DNA of 28,820 nucleotides. It comes from JAVBJV01 sp031546815. GTDB lineage: Bacteria > Pseudomonadota > Alphaproteobacteria > Acetobacterales > Acetobacteraceae. Of the stretch, positions 8,903-16,588 are shown piece by piece (position 1 is the stretch's first letter; the number at the start of each line of letters is the position of its first letter). The stretch is taken from the NCBI GenBank assembly GCA_031546815.1, contig JAVBJV010000040.1, positions 1 to 28,820 of the forward strand, given 5' to 3'. Made by a program: the position numbers and the translations under genes. The notes under the pieces were generated by a model, which did no database searches, was not told the DNA's origin, and saw only the letters and a program-made list of their open reading frames with translations.

Positions 8903-8931
8903 TTGCCATCGCGCCCGCCTGACCGTAGGAA
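8903..8931 (+). promoter_or_regulatory. Likely sigma-70 promoter for the tRNA-Val gene
   Basis: TTGCCA (8903-8908) and TAGGAA (8926-8931) are separated by exactly 17 bases. They lie 18 bases before the mature tRNA 5' end, giving a predicted start near 8938 and a leader of about 12 bases. Each hexamer has mismatches to consensus; the spacing and position make the call plausible. Confidence 0.45.
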
Positions 8932-8949
8932 GCCCCACCGCGTGACCGT

Positions 8950-9024
8950 GGGTGCGTAGCTCAGCGGTAGAGCATCGCCTTCACACGGCGGGGGTCACAG
9001 GTTCAATCCCTGTCGCACCCACCA
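8950..9024 (+). tRNA. tRNA-Val (anticodon CAC)
   Basis: A complete 75-base cloverleaf. The acceptor stem is GGGTGCG/CGCACCC, the D arm GCTC...GAGC with the AGCGGTA loop, the anticodon stem TCGCC/GGCGG with loop TTCACAC (anticodon CAC, reading GUG), and the T arm ACAGG-TTCAATC-CCTGT. The discriminator is A and the CCA end is encoded. The 6 bases before it (GACCGT, 8944-8949) are complementary to ACGGTC at 9024-9029, which could extend the acceptor stem in the precursor. It stands alone, convergent with phoB. Confidence 0.97.
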
Positions 9025-9043
9025 CGGTCCCCTCAATTTAGGA

Positions 9044-9736
9044 TTAAACACCCGCATCCAGGGCGTAGCCCGCCGCACGGACGGTACGGATCAGGTCTGT
9101 TTCGCCCTCGGCGTTGATGGCGCGGCGCAAGCGGCGGATATGCACATCCACGGTCCGCAGCTCGACGTGGATATCCCGCCCCCAGACGGCGTTCAGCACT
9201 TCCTCGCGCGTAAAAACCCGACGCGGGCGCTGCATGAAGAATTCCAGCAGCCGGAATTCTGTGGGGCCAAGCGAGATATCCCGCCCGTTTCGCGCCACCC
9301 GCATCGTCTCCAGATCCATCGTGATATCGGCAAACACCAGTGGCACCTGCGCCGACATGCCGCCCGAGCGTCGCAACAGTGCCCGCACCCGCGCCAGCAG
9401 CGCGTCGATGCTGAACGGTTTGGTGATGTAATCGTCCGCGCCGATATCCAGCGCTCGCACAGCATCCTGATCCTCGGTCCGCGCCGTCACGATGATGATC
9501 GGCAGCGTGCGCGTGGCGGGCTGGCGACGCAGCTGGCGGCAGACCTCGATCCCCGAGAACATCGGCAGCATCCAGTCCAGCAGCACCAGATCAGGCCTGG
9601 CCTCGGCCACTTTCAGCAGCGCCTCCTGCCCGTCGGCCGCCTCATCCACCGCAAAGCCCTGCCGCTCGAGGTTATAGCGCAGCAACGTGACCAGTGCGGC
9701 CTCGTCCTCGACCACCAGGATGCGCGGTTTCTGCAT
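9044..9736 (-). CDS. phoB: Phosphate regulon response regulator PhoB (OmpR family)
   Basis: 230 residues. The receiver domain (about 1-120) has the acidic pocket Glu10-Asp11, phospho-acceptor Asp54 in LVLLDWMLP, Thr84 and Lys106 (KPFS). The C-terminal winged-helix domain (about 135-228) has LGPTEFRLLEFFMQRPRRVFTREEVLNAVWG and the recognition region VDVHIRRLRRAI. PhoB activates genes with Pho boxes under phosphate limitation. It is the last gene of the pst-pho run, 4 bases after phoU. A Pho box in front of pstS predicts that it controls its own operon. The partner kinase PhoR is not in the window. Confidence 0.95.
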   Translation of the reverse strand: MQKPRILVVEDEAALVTLLRYNLERQGFAVDEAADGQEALLKVAEARPDLVLLDWMLPMFSGIEVCRQLRRQPATRTLPIIIVTARTEDQDAVRALDIGADDYITKPFSIDALLARVRALLRRSGGMSAQVPLVFADITMDLETMRVARNGRDISLGPTEFRLLEFFMQRPRRVFTREEVLNAVWGRDIHVELRTVDVHIRRLRRAINAEGETDLIRTVRAAGYALDAGV

Positions 9737-9740
9737 CCGC

Positions 9741-10439
9741 TTATGCGGGCAACGACGATGGGGACGTGCCCTTCGGGCGGTCGCTATCCAGTTCGGTCCC
9801 GGTCACGGCGTAATAGACCATCTCGGCAATGTTGGTGACGTGATCGCCCGCGCGTTCGAAATTCTTGGCGATGAACAGCAGATGCGTCGCCGTGGTGATG
9901 TTGCGCGGATCTTCCATCATATAGGTCAGCAATTCACGGAAGATGCCGTTATACACCTCGTCGATCTGCTGATCGCTGAGCCACACCTGGTGCGCACGTT
10001 CGGCGTCGCTCGCCACCAGCGCGTCGATGGCGTTCTTCAGATTTTCCAGCACCATGCGCGATAAACGCTGAAAGCCGTTCAGACTGCCGAAAACCGGCAA
10101 CTGCGCGAGGATCAGCGTGCGCTTGGCGGCATTCTTCGCGTAATCGCCGATGCGTTCCAGTTCACCCGCGATCTTGATCGCCGCCACGGTGACGCGCAGG
10201 TCCACCGCCATCGGCTGACGCAGCGCCAGAATCTGGATGGCGAAATTTTCCACCTGCCGTTCCAGCGCGTCAATCTTCTTGTCTTCCGCGCGCACGGTGG
10301 TGGCCAGCGCAGTATCGTGGCGGATCAGCGCCGTGACTGCGTCCTGCATCTGCGTTTCGACCAAACCGCCCATCTGCGACAGCATGTCGCGCAGCCGGTG
10401 CAGGTCCTTGTCGTACGAACTGACGATATGCTCGGGCAT
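9741..10439 (-). CDS. phoU: Phosphate signalling protein PhoU
   Basis: 232 residues from the ATG at 10439 (MPEHIVSSYDKDLHRLRDML); an in-frame extension upstream lies inside pstB and is not conserved. It is all-helical with two PhoU repeats. Each carries the metal-binding Glu/Asp helix, for example IAGELERIGDYAKNAAKR and FERAGDHVTNIAEMVYY. PhoU links the Pst transporter to the PhoR kinase and keeps PhoB off when phosphate is plentiful. It starts 10 bases after pstB, in the standard pst-phoU order. Confidence 0.96.
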   Translation of the reverse strand: MPEHIVSSYDKDLHRLRDMLSQMGGLVETQMQDAVTALIRHDTALATTVRAEDKKIDALERQVENFAIQILALRQPMAVDLRVTVAAIKIAGELERIGDYAKNAAKRTLILAQLPVFGSLNGFQRLSRMVLENLKNAIDALVASDAERAHQVWLSDQQIDEVYNGIFRELLTYMMEDPRNITTATHLLFIAKNFERAGDHVTNIAEMVYYAVTGTELDSDRPKGTSPSSLPA

Positions 10440-10449
10440 CTGTCGCTCC

Positions 10450-11274
10450 TCAGCCGAACCGGCCGGTGATGTATTGCTGCGTCTTTTCCTGCTTCGGCGC
10501 GGTGAAGATCTGCCCGACGGGACCAACCTCGACCAGTTCGCCAAGATAGAAGAACGCCACCTGATCCGCACACCGCGCGGCCTGCTGCATGTTATGCGTG
10601 ACGATCACAATCGTATAGTCGCGCTTCAGTTCGTCGATCAGTTCCTCGATCTTCAGCGTGCTGATCGGGTCCAATGCCGAGGTTGGTTCGTCGAACAAAA
10701 TCACCTCGGGGCGGACCGCGATGGTGCGCGCAATGCACAGGCGCTGCTGCTGCCCGCCGGACAGGCCCATGGCGCTGGTGTTCAGCCGGTCCTTCACCTC
10801 GCCCCACAACGCGGCGCGGGTCAGCGACCATTCGACCCGTTCGTCCATTTCGGCGCGACTGATGCGTTCGTGCATCTTCACACCGAACGCAATGTTGTCG
10901 TAGATCGACATCGGAAACGGCGTCGGCTTCTGGAACACCATGCCCACGCGCGCGCGCAGCATGTTGAGATCCAGATCATCGGTCAGGATATTCATCCCGT
11001 CGATCATCACCGAACCAATCGCATGCTGGCCCGGATACAGGCTGTACATCCGGTTCAGCACCCGCAGCAGGGTCGATTTACCGCACCCCGACGGGCCGAT
11101 CATCCCGGTCACCTGCCGGTCGGGAACCGCCAGATTGATGCACTTCAGCGCCTTGTGCGTGCCGTAGAAAAAATCCAGATTCTCGACCGAAACGCGGATG
11201 TCGTGTGCAGCATCGGGAACACGCTGGGCAACGGCACCAAATCCTGCGGATCTGCTCATCACGTCACTGTTCAT
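10450..11274 (-). CDS. pstB: Phosphate ABC transporter ATP-binding protein PstB
   Basis: 274 residues. It has all ABC ATPase signatures: Walker A GPSGCGKST, Q-loop FQKPTPFP, signature LSGGQQQRL, Walker B VILFDEPTSALDP and switch His in VTHNM. The PstB-specific C-terminus LVEVGPVGQIFTAPKQEKTQQYITGRFG (read as two joined blocks) is complete. It powers phosphate import through PstA/PstC. The start ATG follows the pstA stop by 5 bases, with AAGGGA in the end of pstA as ribosome binding site. About 25 N-terminal residues before the conserved DFFYG segment are not conserved, so a slightly later start is possible. Confidence 0.97.
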   Translation of the reverse strand: MNSDVMSRSAGFGAVAQRVPDAAHDIRVSVENLDFFYGTHKALKCINLAVPDRQVTGMIGPSGCGKSTLLRVLNRMYSLYPGQHAIGSVMIDGMNILTDDLDLNMLRARVGMVFQKPTPFPMSIYDNIAFGVKMHERISRAEMDERVEWSLTRAALWGEVKDRLNTSAMGLSGGQQQRLCIARTIAVRPEVILFDEPTSALDPISTLKIEELIDELKRDYTIVIVTHNMQQAARCADQVAFFYLGELVEVGPVGQIFTAPKQEKTQQYITGRFG

Positions 11275-11279
11275 TCTGC

Positions 11280-12146
11280 TTATCCCTTCGCCCCGCCACG
11301 CAACAGGGCGCGCGCAATCAGATTGATCCCAAGCACGCCCGCCGTAATCAGCAACGCGCCTGTCCAGGCCAGTTGCACCAGATCGTCGTTCGGCGTCGCT
11401 GCATACTGGTAGATCGTCACCGGCAGACTGGCCATCGCACCGCCCAGATCAAGCGACCAGCGCTGGTTGCCGAACGATGTGAAAATCAGCGGTGCCGTCT
11501 CGCCCGCGATGCGTGCAATTGCCAGAAGAATGCCGGTGATGATGCCGTGCTTCGCCGCCGGATAACAGACAAAGCGGATCATCTTCCATTTCGGCGCACC
11601 CAGCCCGATGGCGGCTTCGCGCAACGTGTCGGGGATCAGCCGCAGCATGTCCTCGGTCGTGCGCACCACCACGGGGATCACCAGCATTGCCAGCGCAATC
11701 CCGCCCGCCCAGGCCGAGAACCCGCCCGTGTGCAGCACCACCAGCTGATAGACGAACAAGCCCACCAGAATTGACGGTGCCGAGAGCAGCATGTCCGACA
11801 CGAACCGCACCAGATTCCCGAAGACCGACTGGCGTGCATATTCCGCCAGATAGGTACCAACCATCAATCCGATTGGCGTGCCGATCACCGTGCCAATCAC
11901 CGTCTGGATCACCGAACCGACAATCGCGTTCAGCAACCCACCACCGCTGCCCGATGCGCCCATCGAACGGGTAAACACATTCAGCGACAGGCCGCCAAAT
12001 CCGTTCACCAGAAGCGTGGCCAGAATCCACACCAGATAGATCAGCCCTACAACCGTCATCGTGATGGCGAACAGACTGGCCGCACGGTCGATGATGCGCC
12101 TACGCCGCGCAACGGCGGTTTTGGCGATGAATGGATTGTTGCTCAT
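11280..12146 (-). CDS. pstA: Phosphate ABC transporter permease PstA
   Basis: 288 residues with a cytoplasmic N-terminus and about six membrane helices. The binding-protein-dependent transport loop is LRLIPDTLREAAIGLGAPKWKMIRF (EAA motif), and ETAPLIFT is the conserved PstA segment near the C-terminus. It forms the channel with PstC in the inner membrane. I chose the ATG at 12146, which shares its A with the pstC TGA (TGATG). A GTG one codon earlier is also possible. Confidence 0.95.
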   Translation of the reverse strand: MSNNPFIAKTAVARRRRIIDRAASLFAITMTVVGLIYLVWILATLLVNGFGGLSLNVFTRSMGASGSGGGLLNAIVGSVIQTVIGTVIGTPIGLMVGTYLAEYARQSVFGNLVRFVSDMLLSAPSILVGLFVYQLVVLHTGGFSAWAGGIALAMLVIPVVVRTTEDMLRLIPDTLREAAIGLGAPKWKMIRFVCYPAAKHGIITGILLAIARIAGETAPLIFTSFGNQRWSLDLGGAMASLPVTIYQYAATPNDDLVQLAWTGALLITAGVLGINLIARALLRGGAKG

Positions 12147-13108
12147 CACTGCATCCGGTTGCGCAGCAGCAACCGCCCCACACTCAGCACTATGAACGAA
12201 ATAACGAACAGCACGAACCCAAGCGCCAGCAGCGCCGCCAGCTTGGGTGTGCCGTTCTGCGCCTCGGGGAAGTCCAGCGCGATCACCGATGCAATCGTGT
12301 TGCCCGTACTGAACAGCGACGGAGAAATCCGGTTCGCCTGCCCGATCACGAACGTCACCGCCATGGTTTCACCCAGCGCACGCCCCAGCCCCAGCATGAT
12401 GCCGCCGATCACCGAAGCGCGCGTATACGGCAGCACGATATTGCGCACCACTTCCCAGCGCGTCGCGCCCAATCCATAGGCGCTTTCCTTGTAGATCGCC
12501 GGCACGGTGCGAAACACGTCGCGCATCGTCGCCGCAATGAAGGGCAGCACCATGATCGACAGGATCATGCTGGCGGTGAAAATCCCCAGCCCGTAGGTCG
12601 GCCCCTCGAACAGGGTTTCCAGCAGCGGGATTCCCATCGTCCAGTCCTGAATGCGCGGCTGCACGTGCTCGGCCAGAAATGGTGCCAGCACAAACAGGCC
12701 CCACATGCCGTAGATGATGCTCGGCACTGCGGCCAGAAGTTCAATCGCCATACCCACCGGGCCACGCAGCCAGTCGGGCGCCAGTTCAGTCAGATAAAAC
12801 GCAATACCGAACCCGGCAGGCACTGCGAACAGCAGCGCAATCGCCGAGGTGATCAGCGTGCCGTAGATCGAGATCGCCGCGCCGTAGCGTTCGTGCACCG
12901 GGTCCCATATCGCCGAGGTCAGGAATGCGGGACCGGTTTCCGAAAACGTATCCCAGCCGCCCAGCGCCAGCAGCACGATGATCGCGCCCAGCAGCACCAG
13001 GACGAAGGCTCCCGCCACGCGCACGGCGGCCTCAAAAACCGCATCCCCCCACCGGGGAGATGCGCGGCGCTTGAACCCGCTGTCTACTGTTGTCGCTGTC
13101 TGCTGCAT
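12146..13108 (-). CDS. pstC: Phosphate ABC transporter permease PstC
   Basis: 320 residues from the ATG at 13108, which has GAGGA 7 bases upstream; the longer in-frame start at 13183 lies inside pstS. Six or so membrane helices are visible. The conserved PstC segments are AFYLTELAP, AVPSIIYGMWGLFVLAPF, the EAA loop YKESAYGLGATRWEVVRNIVLPYTR and ALGETMAVTFVIGQA. It pairs with PstA. It follows pstS by only 13 bases, with no sign of the attenuator often found between a highly expressed pstS and the rest of the operon. Confidence 0.95.
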   Translation of the reverse strand: MQQTATTVDSGFKRRASPRWGDAVFEAAVRVAGAFVLVLLGAIIVLLALGGWDTFSETGPAFLTSAIWDPVHERYGAAISIYGTLITSAIALLFAVPAGFGIAFYLTELAPDWLRGPVGMAIELLAAVPSIIYGMWGLFVLAPFLAEHVQPRIQDWTMGIPLLETLFEGPTYGLGIFTASMILSIMVLPFIAATMRDVFRTVPAIYKESAYGLGATRWEVVRNIVLPYTRASVIGGIMLGLGRALGETMAVTFVIGQANRISPSLFSTGNTIASVIALDFPEAQNGTPKLAALLALGFVLFVISFIVLSVGRLLLRNRMQ

Positions 13109-13121
13109 GGCGTCCTCGTCT

Positions 13122-14168
13122 TTATTGGGCAGGCCAGACTGTCTCGCCACCCGGGCCGCGCACCTGGGCGGTCCATGCAGCACGCACCAACGCGACCACG
13201 TTGTCCGGCAGCGGGATGTAATCCAGCTCGACCGCCATCGGGCCGCCCTGACGATAGGCCCAGTCGAACAGGCGCATCACGTTGCGACTCGTCTCGACCG
13301 AGGTCGGGTTGCGTGGCAGCAGAATATAGGTTGGCGCGACAATCGGCCATGCCTCGGCCCCCGGCTGGTTCAACAGCGAGATCCCGAAAGTAGGGTCCGA
13401 CGACCAGTCCGCCCCGGCCGCCGCAGCCTGGAACGAGGCGATGGTCGCCTGCACGAACTGCCCATCGTGGTTACGCATCTGCGCAACGGCCAGATTGCTC
13501 TGCTTGGCATAGGCGTATTCCACATAGCCCAGCGCACCACGCGTCTGGCGTACCAGCCCGGCGATACCGGCATTGCCGCGGCCGCCGACGCCCGCTTTCC
13601 ACGCGACCGACGTGCCCTGCCCGACATCGGTGCGGAACGTCTCGCTCACGCGGGACAGATAACCGGCGAACTGGAATGTGGTGCCGGACCCGTCGGCACG
13701 ATAGATCGGCGCGACAGCGATGTTCGGCAGGGTCAGGCCGGGGTTCATCTCGACGATACGCGGGTCGTTCCAGCGGGTGATCCTGCCCAGATAGATATCG
13801 GCTACCACCTCACCACTCAGACGCAGCGCGCCCGGCGCAACGCCCGGCAGGTTATAGGCCAGCACGATCGCCCCCATTACCGTGGGGAATTGCAGCAGAT
13901 TGGCCTCGGCCAGTTTTTCCGCCGTCAGATTGGCGTCGCTCGCGCCAAAATCGACCGTGCGATTGACGATCTGGTTCATACCGCCGCCCGAGCCGATGGC
14001 CTGATAGTTCATTTGCAGTTGTGTGGCTGCCTCGGCCCCCTCGCCCCATTTCTGGTAGAGCGGGGCCGGAAACGTCGCCCCGGCACCGGTGACCTGCTGC
14101 GCCAGCGCGCCCGTCGCGACAAGGCCCATGGTCAGGGCGGTTGCCATCAGTATTCTGATCCGAATCAT
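13122..14168 (-). CDS. pstS: Periplasmic phosphate-binding protein PstS
   Basis: 348 residues with a clear signal peptide (MIRIRILMATALTMGLVATGALA, cut before QQVTG). The mature protein has the PstS motifs GAGATFPAPLYQKW, YQAIGSGGGMNQI, VDFGASDANLT, IYRADGSGTTFQFAGYLS and GALGYVEYAYA; Ser and Asp residues in these bind phosphate. It delivers phosphate to PstCA. It is the first gene of the operon: GGGAG precedes the ATG and a Pho box lies 64 bases upstream. GVGGRGNAG replaces the more common GxxGNEGV, a small variation. Confidence 0.96.
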   Translation of the reverse strand: MIRIRILMATALTMGLVATGALAQQVTGAGATFPAPLYQKWGEGAEAATQLQMNYQAIGSGGGMNQIVNRTVDFGASDANLTAEKLAEANLLQFPTVMGAIVLAYNLPGVAPGALRLSGEVVADIYLGRITRWNDPRIVEMNPGLTLPNIAVAPIYRADGSGTTFQFAGYLSRVSETFRTDVGQGTSVAWKAGVGGRGNAGIAGLVRQTRGALGYVEYAYAKQSNLAVAQMRNHDGQFVQATIASFQAAAAGADWSSDPTFGISLLNQPGAEAWPIVAPTYILLPRNPTSVETSRNVMRLFDWAYRQGGPMAVELDYIPLPDNVVALVRAAWTAQVRGPGGETVWPAQ

Positions 14169-14232
14169 CGCTTCGCTCCCGTTATGTGGTGCGGAACCTA
14201 TGACCGTTTAGCTACATGCGCGTGGCAGGTGC

Positions 14233-14250
14233 GTGACAGTTTGATGACAG
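14233..14250 (-). promoter_or_regulatory. Pho box (PhoB binding site) for pstSCAB-phoU-phoB
   Basis: On the - strand the sequence is CTGTCATCAAACTGTCAC. This matches the 18-base Pho box consensus CTGTCAT-N4-CTGTCAT at 13 of the 14 fixed positions. It ends 64 bases before the pstS ATG and begins directly after the mogA stop codon (14251-14253), so the whole pst promoter is squeezed into an 82-base gap. In known Pho promoters the box replaces the -35 element. I could not assign a confident -10 hexamer. Confidence 0.88.
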
Positions 14251-14787
14251 TTAAGTCTTCGGCCGAAACGCTTTGCAGATCTCGGGGTTGGTCTCCAGCC
14301 GAGGCCCGCCCATCAGTTCGATGCAGTACGGCACGGCTTCGAATACCGCATTCAGGCAGGTGTCGATCGCCGCCGGTTTGCCCGGCAGATTGATCATCAG
14401 GCTGCGGCCACGCGTGCCCGCCATCTGGCGGGACAGGATGGCGGTCGGCACTTCGCGCAGGCTGGCGGTGCGCATGGCCTCGCCGAAGCCGGGGAAGATG
14501 CGTTCGCACACGTCCGCAGTTGCCTCGGGCGTCACATCGCGCGGCGATGGGCCGGTGCCGCCGGTAATCAGGATCAGCGGGCAGTGCAGATTGTCGGCCA
14601 GATCGCGCAGTGTGTCGGCGATCAGCGCGCGTTCGTCGGCGACCAGGCGGCGTTCGGGCTTCCAGGGCGAGGTCAGCACCCGTTCCAGATACGCCTGAAT
14701 GGCCGGGCCGCCACGGTCTTCATACACGCCTGCGCTGGCGCGGTCCGACACGGTGACAATGCCCATCAGCGGCACATCGACAGTCAT
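14251..14787 (-). CDS. mogA: Molybdopterin adenylyltransferase (MogA type)
   Basis: 178 residues, slightly shorter than E. coli MogA (195) because of a deletion before the conserved VPYCIELMGGPRLETNPEI segment. MGIVTVSDRASAGVYEDRGGPAI and the MoCF signature ITGGTGPSPRDVTPEAT are characteristic, as are GFGEAMR, TAILSRQ, INLPGKPAAI and the C-terminal AFRPK. MogA adenylates molybdopterin so that molybdate can be inserted, the step just before active cofactor. It is the last gene of the nar run, 13 bases after the TauE permease with an AAGGGGA binding site, and fits the need of NarG for molybdenum cofactor. Confidence 0.94.
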   Translation of the reverse strand: MTVDVPLMGIVTVSDRASAGVYEDRGGPAIQAYLERVLTSPWKPERRLVADERALIADTLRDLADNLHCPLILITGGTGPSPRDVTPEATADVCERIFPGFGEAMRTASLREVPTAILSRQMAGTRGRSLMINLPGKPAAIDTCLNAVFEAVPYCIELMGGPRLETNPEICKAFRPKT

Positions 14788-14800
14788 GCTGAGATCCCCT

Positions 14801-15526
14801 TCATAACGACATAAAGCCCTTCACCACGGTAGCAAGCGCCCCAAGAATGGCCAGCACCGTCACCGCCTGCCGCGCACGATGCCCCGGCACATACGGCGCG
14901 GCAAGGGCGCCCAGCACTACGCCGCAGCCAAGCGCGGCAAACATCGCCCCCATCTGAAAGGTGGGCTGCTGTGGCCAGCCCTTGATGGCGATGGCGGCGA
15001 CATTCAACAGCGCGAAATAGATCTGCATCGAGGCTGCAAACCCGCGCTGCACCCAGTTGGTACTGATCGCGTACATCGTCATCGCCGGGCCGCCGACGCC
15101 TGCCGTCACCTGCATGAAGCCGCTCAGCGCACCGGCTGCCACTGCACCGGCGCGGCCGCTGAAAACCTTGGTCTGCTTGAAGACCAGCACGAACCCCAGC
15201 GCCAGCAGCGTGATCACCCCGATGCCGATCATCAGCGGCGCGGCGGGAAGCTGTTGCGCCACCCAGTTGCTCAGCGGCATGACCAGAATGGCAGGCACCG
15301 CCAGCAGCAACGCTTGGCGAAAATTGGCGTCACGCCATGTCTGCGCAATGACCAGACAATTGCCGACCAGGCTGAGCACATTGGCCAGCAACACGCCCTC
15401 GTGCGGGCCGGCCGCCAGAATCAGCAGCGGCGCGCTGACCAGCGCAAAGCCCAGCCCCGTCACACGCTGCGTCATCGCCCCGCAGGCAATGGCCAGCAGG
15501 ACGCTGACAAACTGCAAACCGCTCAT
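14801..15526 (-). CDS. TauE/SafE-family membrane permease (sulfite exporter-like)
   Basis: 241 residues, almost entirely hydrophobic with about seven to eight membrane segments. Family features are the internally duplicated layout, GLGFALVSAPLLILAAGPHEGVLLANVLSLVGN in the first half, and GALSGFMQVTAGVGGPAMTMYAIS in the second. TauE/SafE proteins export small anions such as sulfite and sulfoacetate. The substrate here cannot be read from sequence. It lies between moaA (48 bases upstream) and mogA (13 bases downstream), which suggests cotranscription with cofactor genes. A role in molybdate, sulfite or other oxyanion movement is only inference. Confidence 0.87.
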   Translation of the reverse strand: MSGLQFVSVLLAIACGAMTQRVTGLGFALVSAPLLILAAGPHEGVLLANVLSLVGNCLVIAQTWRDANFRQALLLAVPAILVMPLSNWVAQQLPAAPLMIGIGVITLLALGFVLVFKQTKVFSGRAGAVAAGALSGFMQVTAGVGGPAMTMYAISTNWVQRGFAASMQIYFALLNVAAIAIKGWPQQPTFQMGAMFAALGCGVVLGALAAPYVPGHRARQAVTVLAILGALATVVKGFMSL

Positions 15527-15574
15527 GAATGTTCCGCTTTGTTCCGGGCGCGGATATAGCGCGTGCCAACGAGG

Positions 15575-16588
15575 CTATCCACCCAGCGTGTTCATCCGAT
15601 GCTGCAATGCCGCGTCGCGCACTGCCGATCGCCCCGCCCGGTCCACCACGAAATCGTGCCCGCGCGGCTTGCGCTGGATGGCGTTCCAGATTTCCTGCCG
15701 CACCGGTTCGTCGCTCTCGGACCCACGCAGCGCCGCCCGCAGATCGCAGGTGTCGTCCTGCCCCAGGCACAGATACAGCATGCCCGTGCAGGTGATCCGC
15801 ACGCGGTTGCAGCTCTCGCAGAAATTATGGGACATGGGCGAGATAAACCCGATCCGCCCGCCCGTCTCGGCCACCTGCATGTAGCGCGCGGGGCCGCCCG
15901 TGCGGTGCGTGCTGGGCAGCAGCGTGAACTGTTCCGCCAGCCACGCCTGCATGGCCGCCAGCGACAGGAACTGGTCGCGCGGGGCAGAGTCCTCGGCCCC
16001 CACGGGCATCACCTCGATCAGCGTCATGTCGATGCCACGGCCGTGCGCCCAACGCATCAGGTTGGGGATCTCGTCGGCATTCACATCGCGCATGGCGACC
16101 GTGTTGATCTTCACCGCCAGCCCGGCGCGCTGTGCCGCGTCGATCCCGTCCAGCACCTTGGCCAGATTACCCCAGCGCGTGATGCCACGAAACTTGTCCG
16201 CATCCAGCGTATCGAGCGACACGTTGATCCGCTTCACCCCGCACGCAGCCAGATCCGCCGCGTAACGCCCCAGCAAAGACCCGTTGGTGGTCAGCGTCAG
16301 TTCGTGCAGCGCGCCGCTTTCCAGATGCGCGGACAGATCGCGAAACAGCGTCATGATGTCGCGGCGCACGAGCGGCTCGCCCCCGGTCAGGCGCAGCTTC
16401 TTCACGCCCATCTGGATGAAGCTGCCGCACAGACGCGACAGTTCTTCCAGCGAGAGCAGATCCTTCTTCGGCAGGAAATGTGCATCTTCCGCCATGCAAT
16501 AAACACAGCGCAGGTCGCACCGGTCGGTGACCGAAACCCGCAGATAGGTTACGTCACGCCCGAATGCATCCCGCAGCTGTTCCTGCAT
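15575..16588 (-). CDS. moaA: GTP 3',8-cyclase MoaA (radical SAM, molybdenum cofactor biosynthesis)
   Basis: 337 residues from the ATG at 16588, which shares its A with the carbonic anhydrase stop (TAATG). The N-terminal radical SAM cluster is Cys24-x3-Cys28-x2-Cys31 in DRCDLRCVYC, with KLRLTGGEPLVRRD after it. The second [4Fe-4S] site is in the C-terminal part: NFCESCNRVRITCTG. The C-terminal Gly-Gly (ending NTLGG), needed for catalysis in the family, is present. With MoaC it converts GTP to cyclic pyranopterin monophosphate. A moaA copy near narGHJI and ppiC is also known from Pseudomonas aeruginosa (moaA1). moaC, moaD and moaE are not in the window. Confidence 0.97.
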   Translation of the reverse strand: MQEQLRDAFGRDVTYLRVSVTDRCDLRCVYCMAEDAHFLPKKDLLSLEELSRLCGSFIQMGVKKLRLTGGEPLVRRDIMTLFRDLSAHLESGALHELTLTTNGSLLGRYAADLAACGVKRINVSLDTLDADKFRGITRWGNLAKVLDGIDAAQRAGLAVKINTVAMRDVNADEIPNLMRWAHGRGIDMTLIEVMPVGAEDSAPRDQFLSLAAMQAWLAEQFTLLPSTHRTGGPARYMQVAETGGRIGFISPMSHNFCESCNRVRITCTGMLYLCLGQDDTCDLRAALRGSESDEPVRQEIWNAIQRKPRGHDFVVDRAGRSAVRDAALQHRMNTLGG

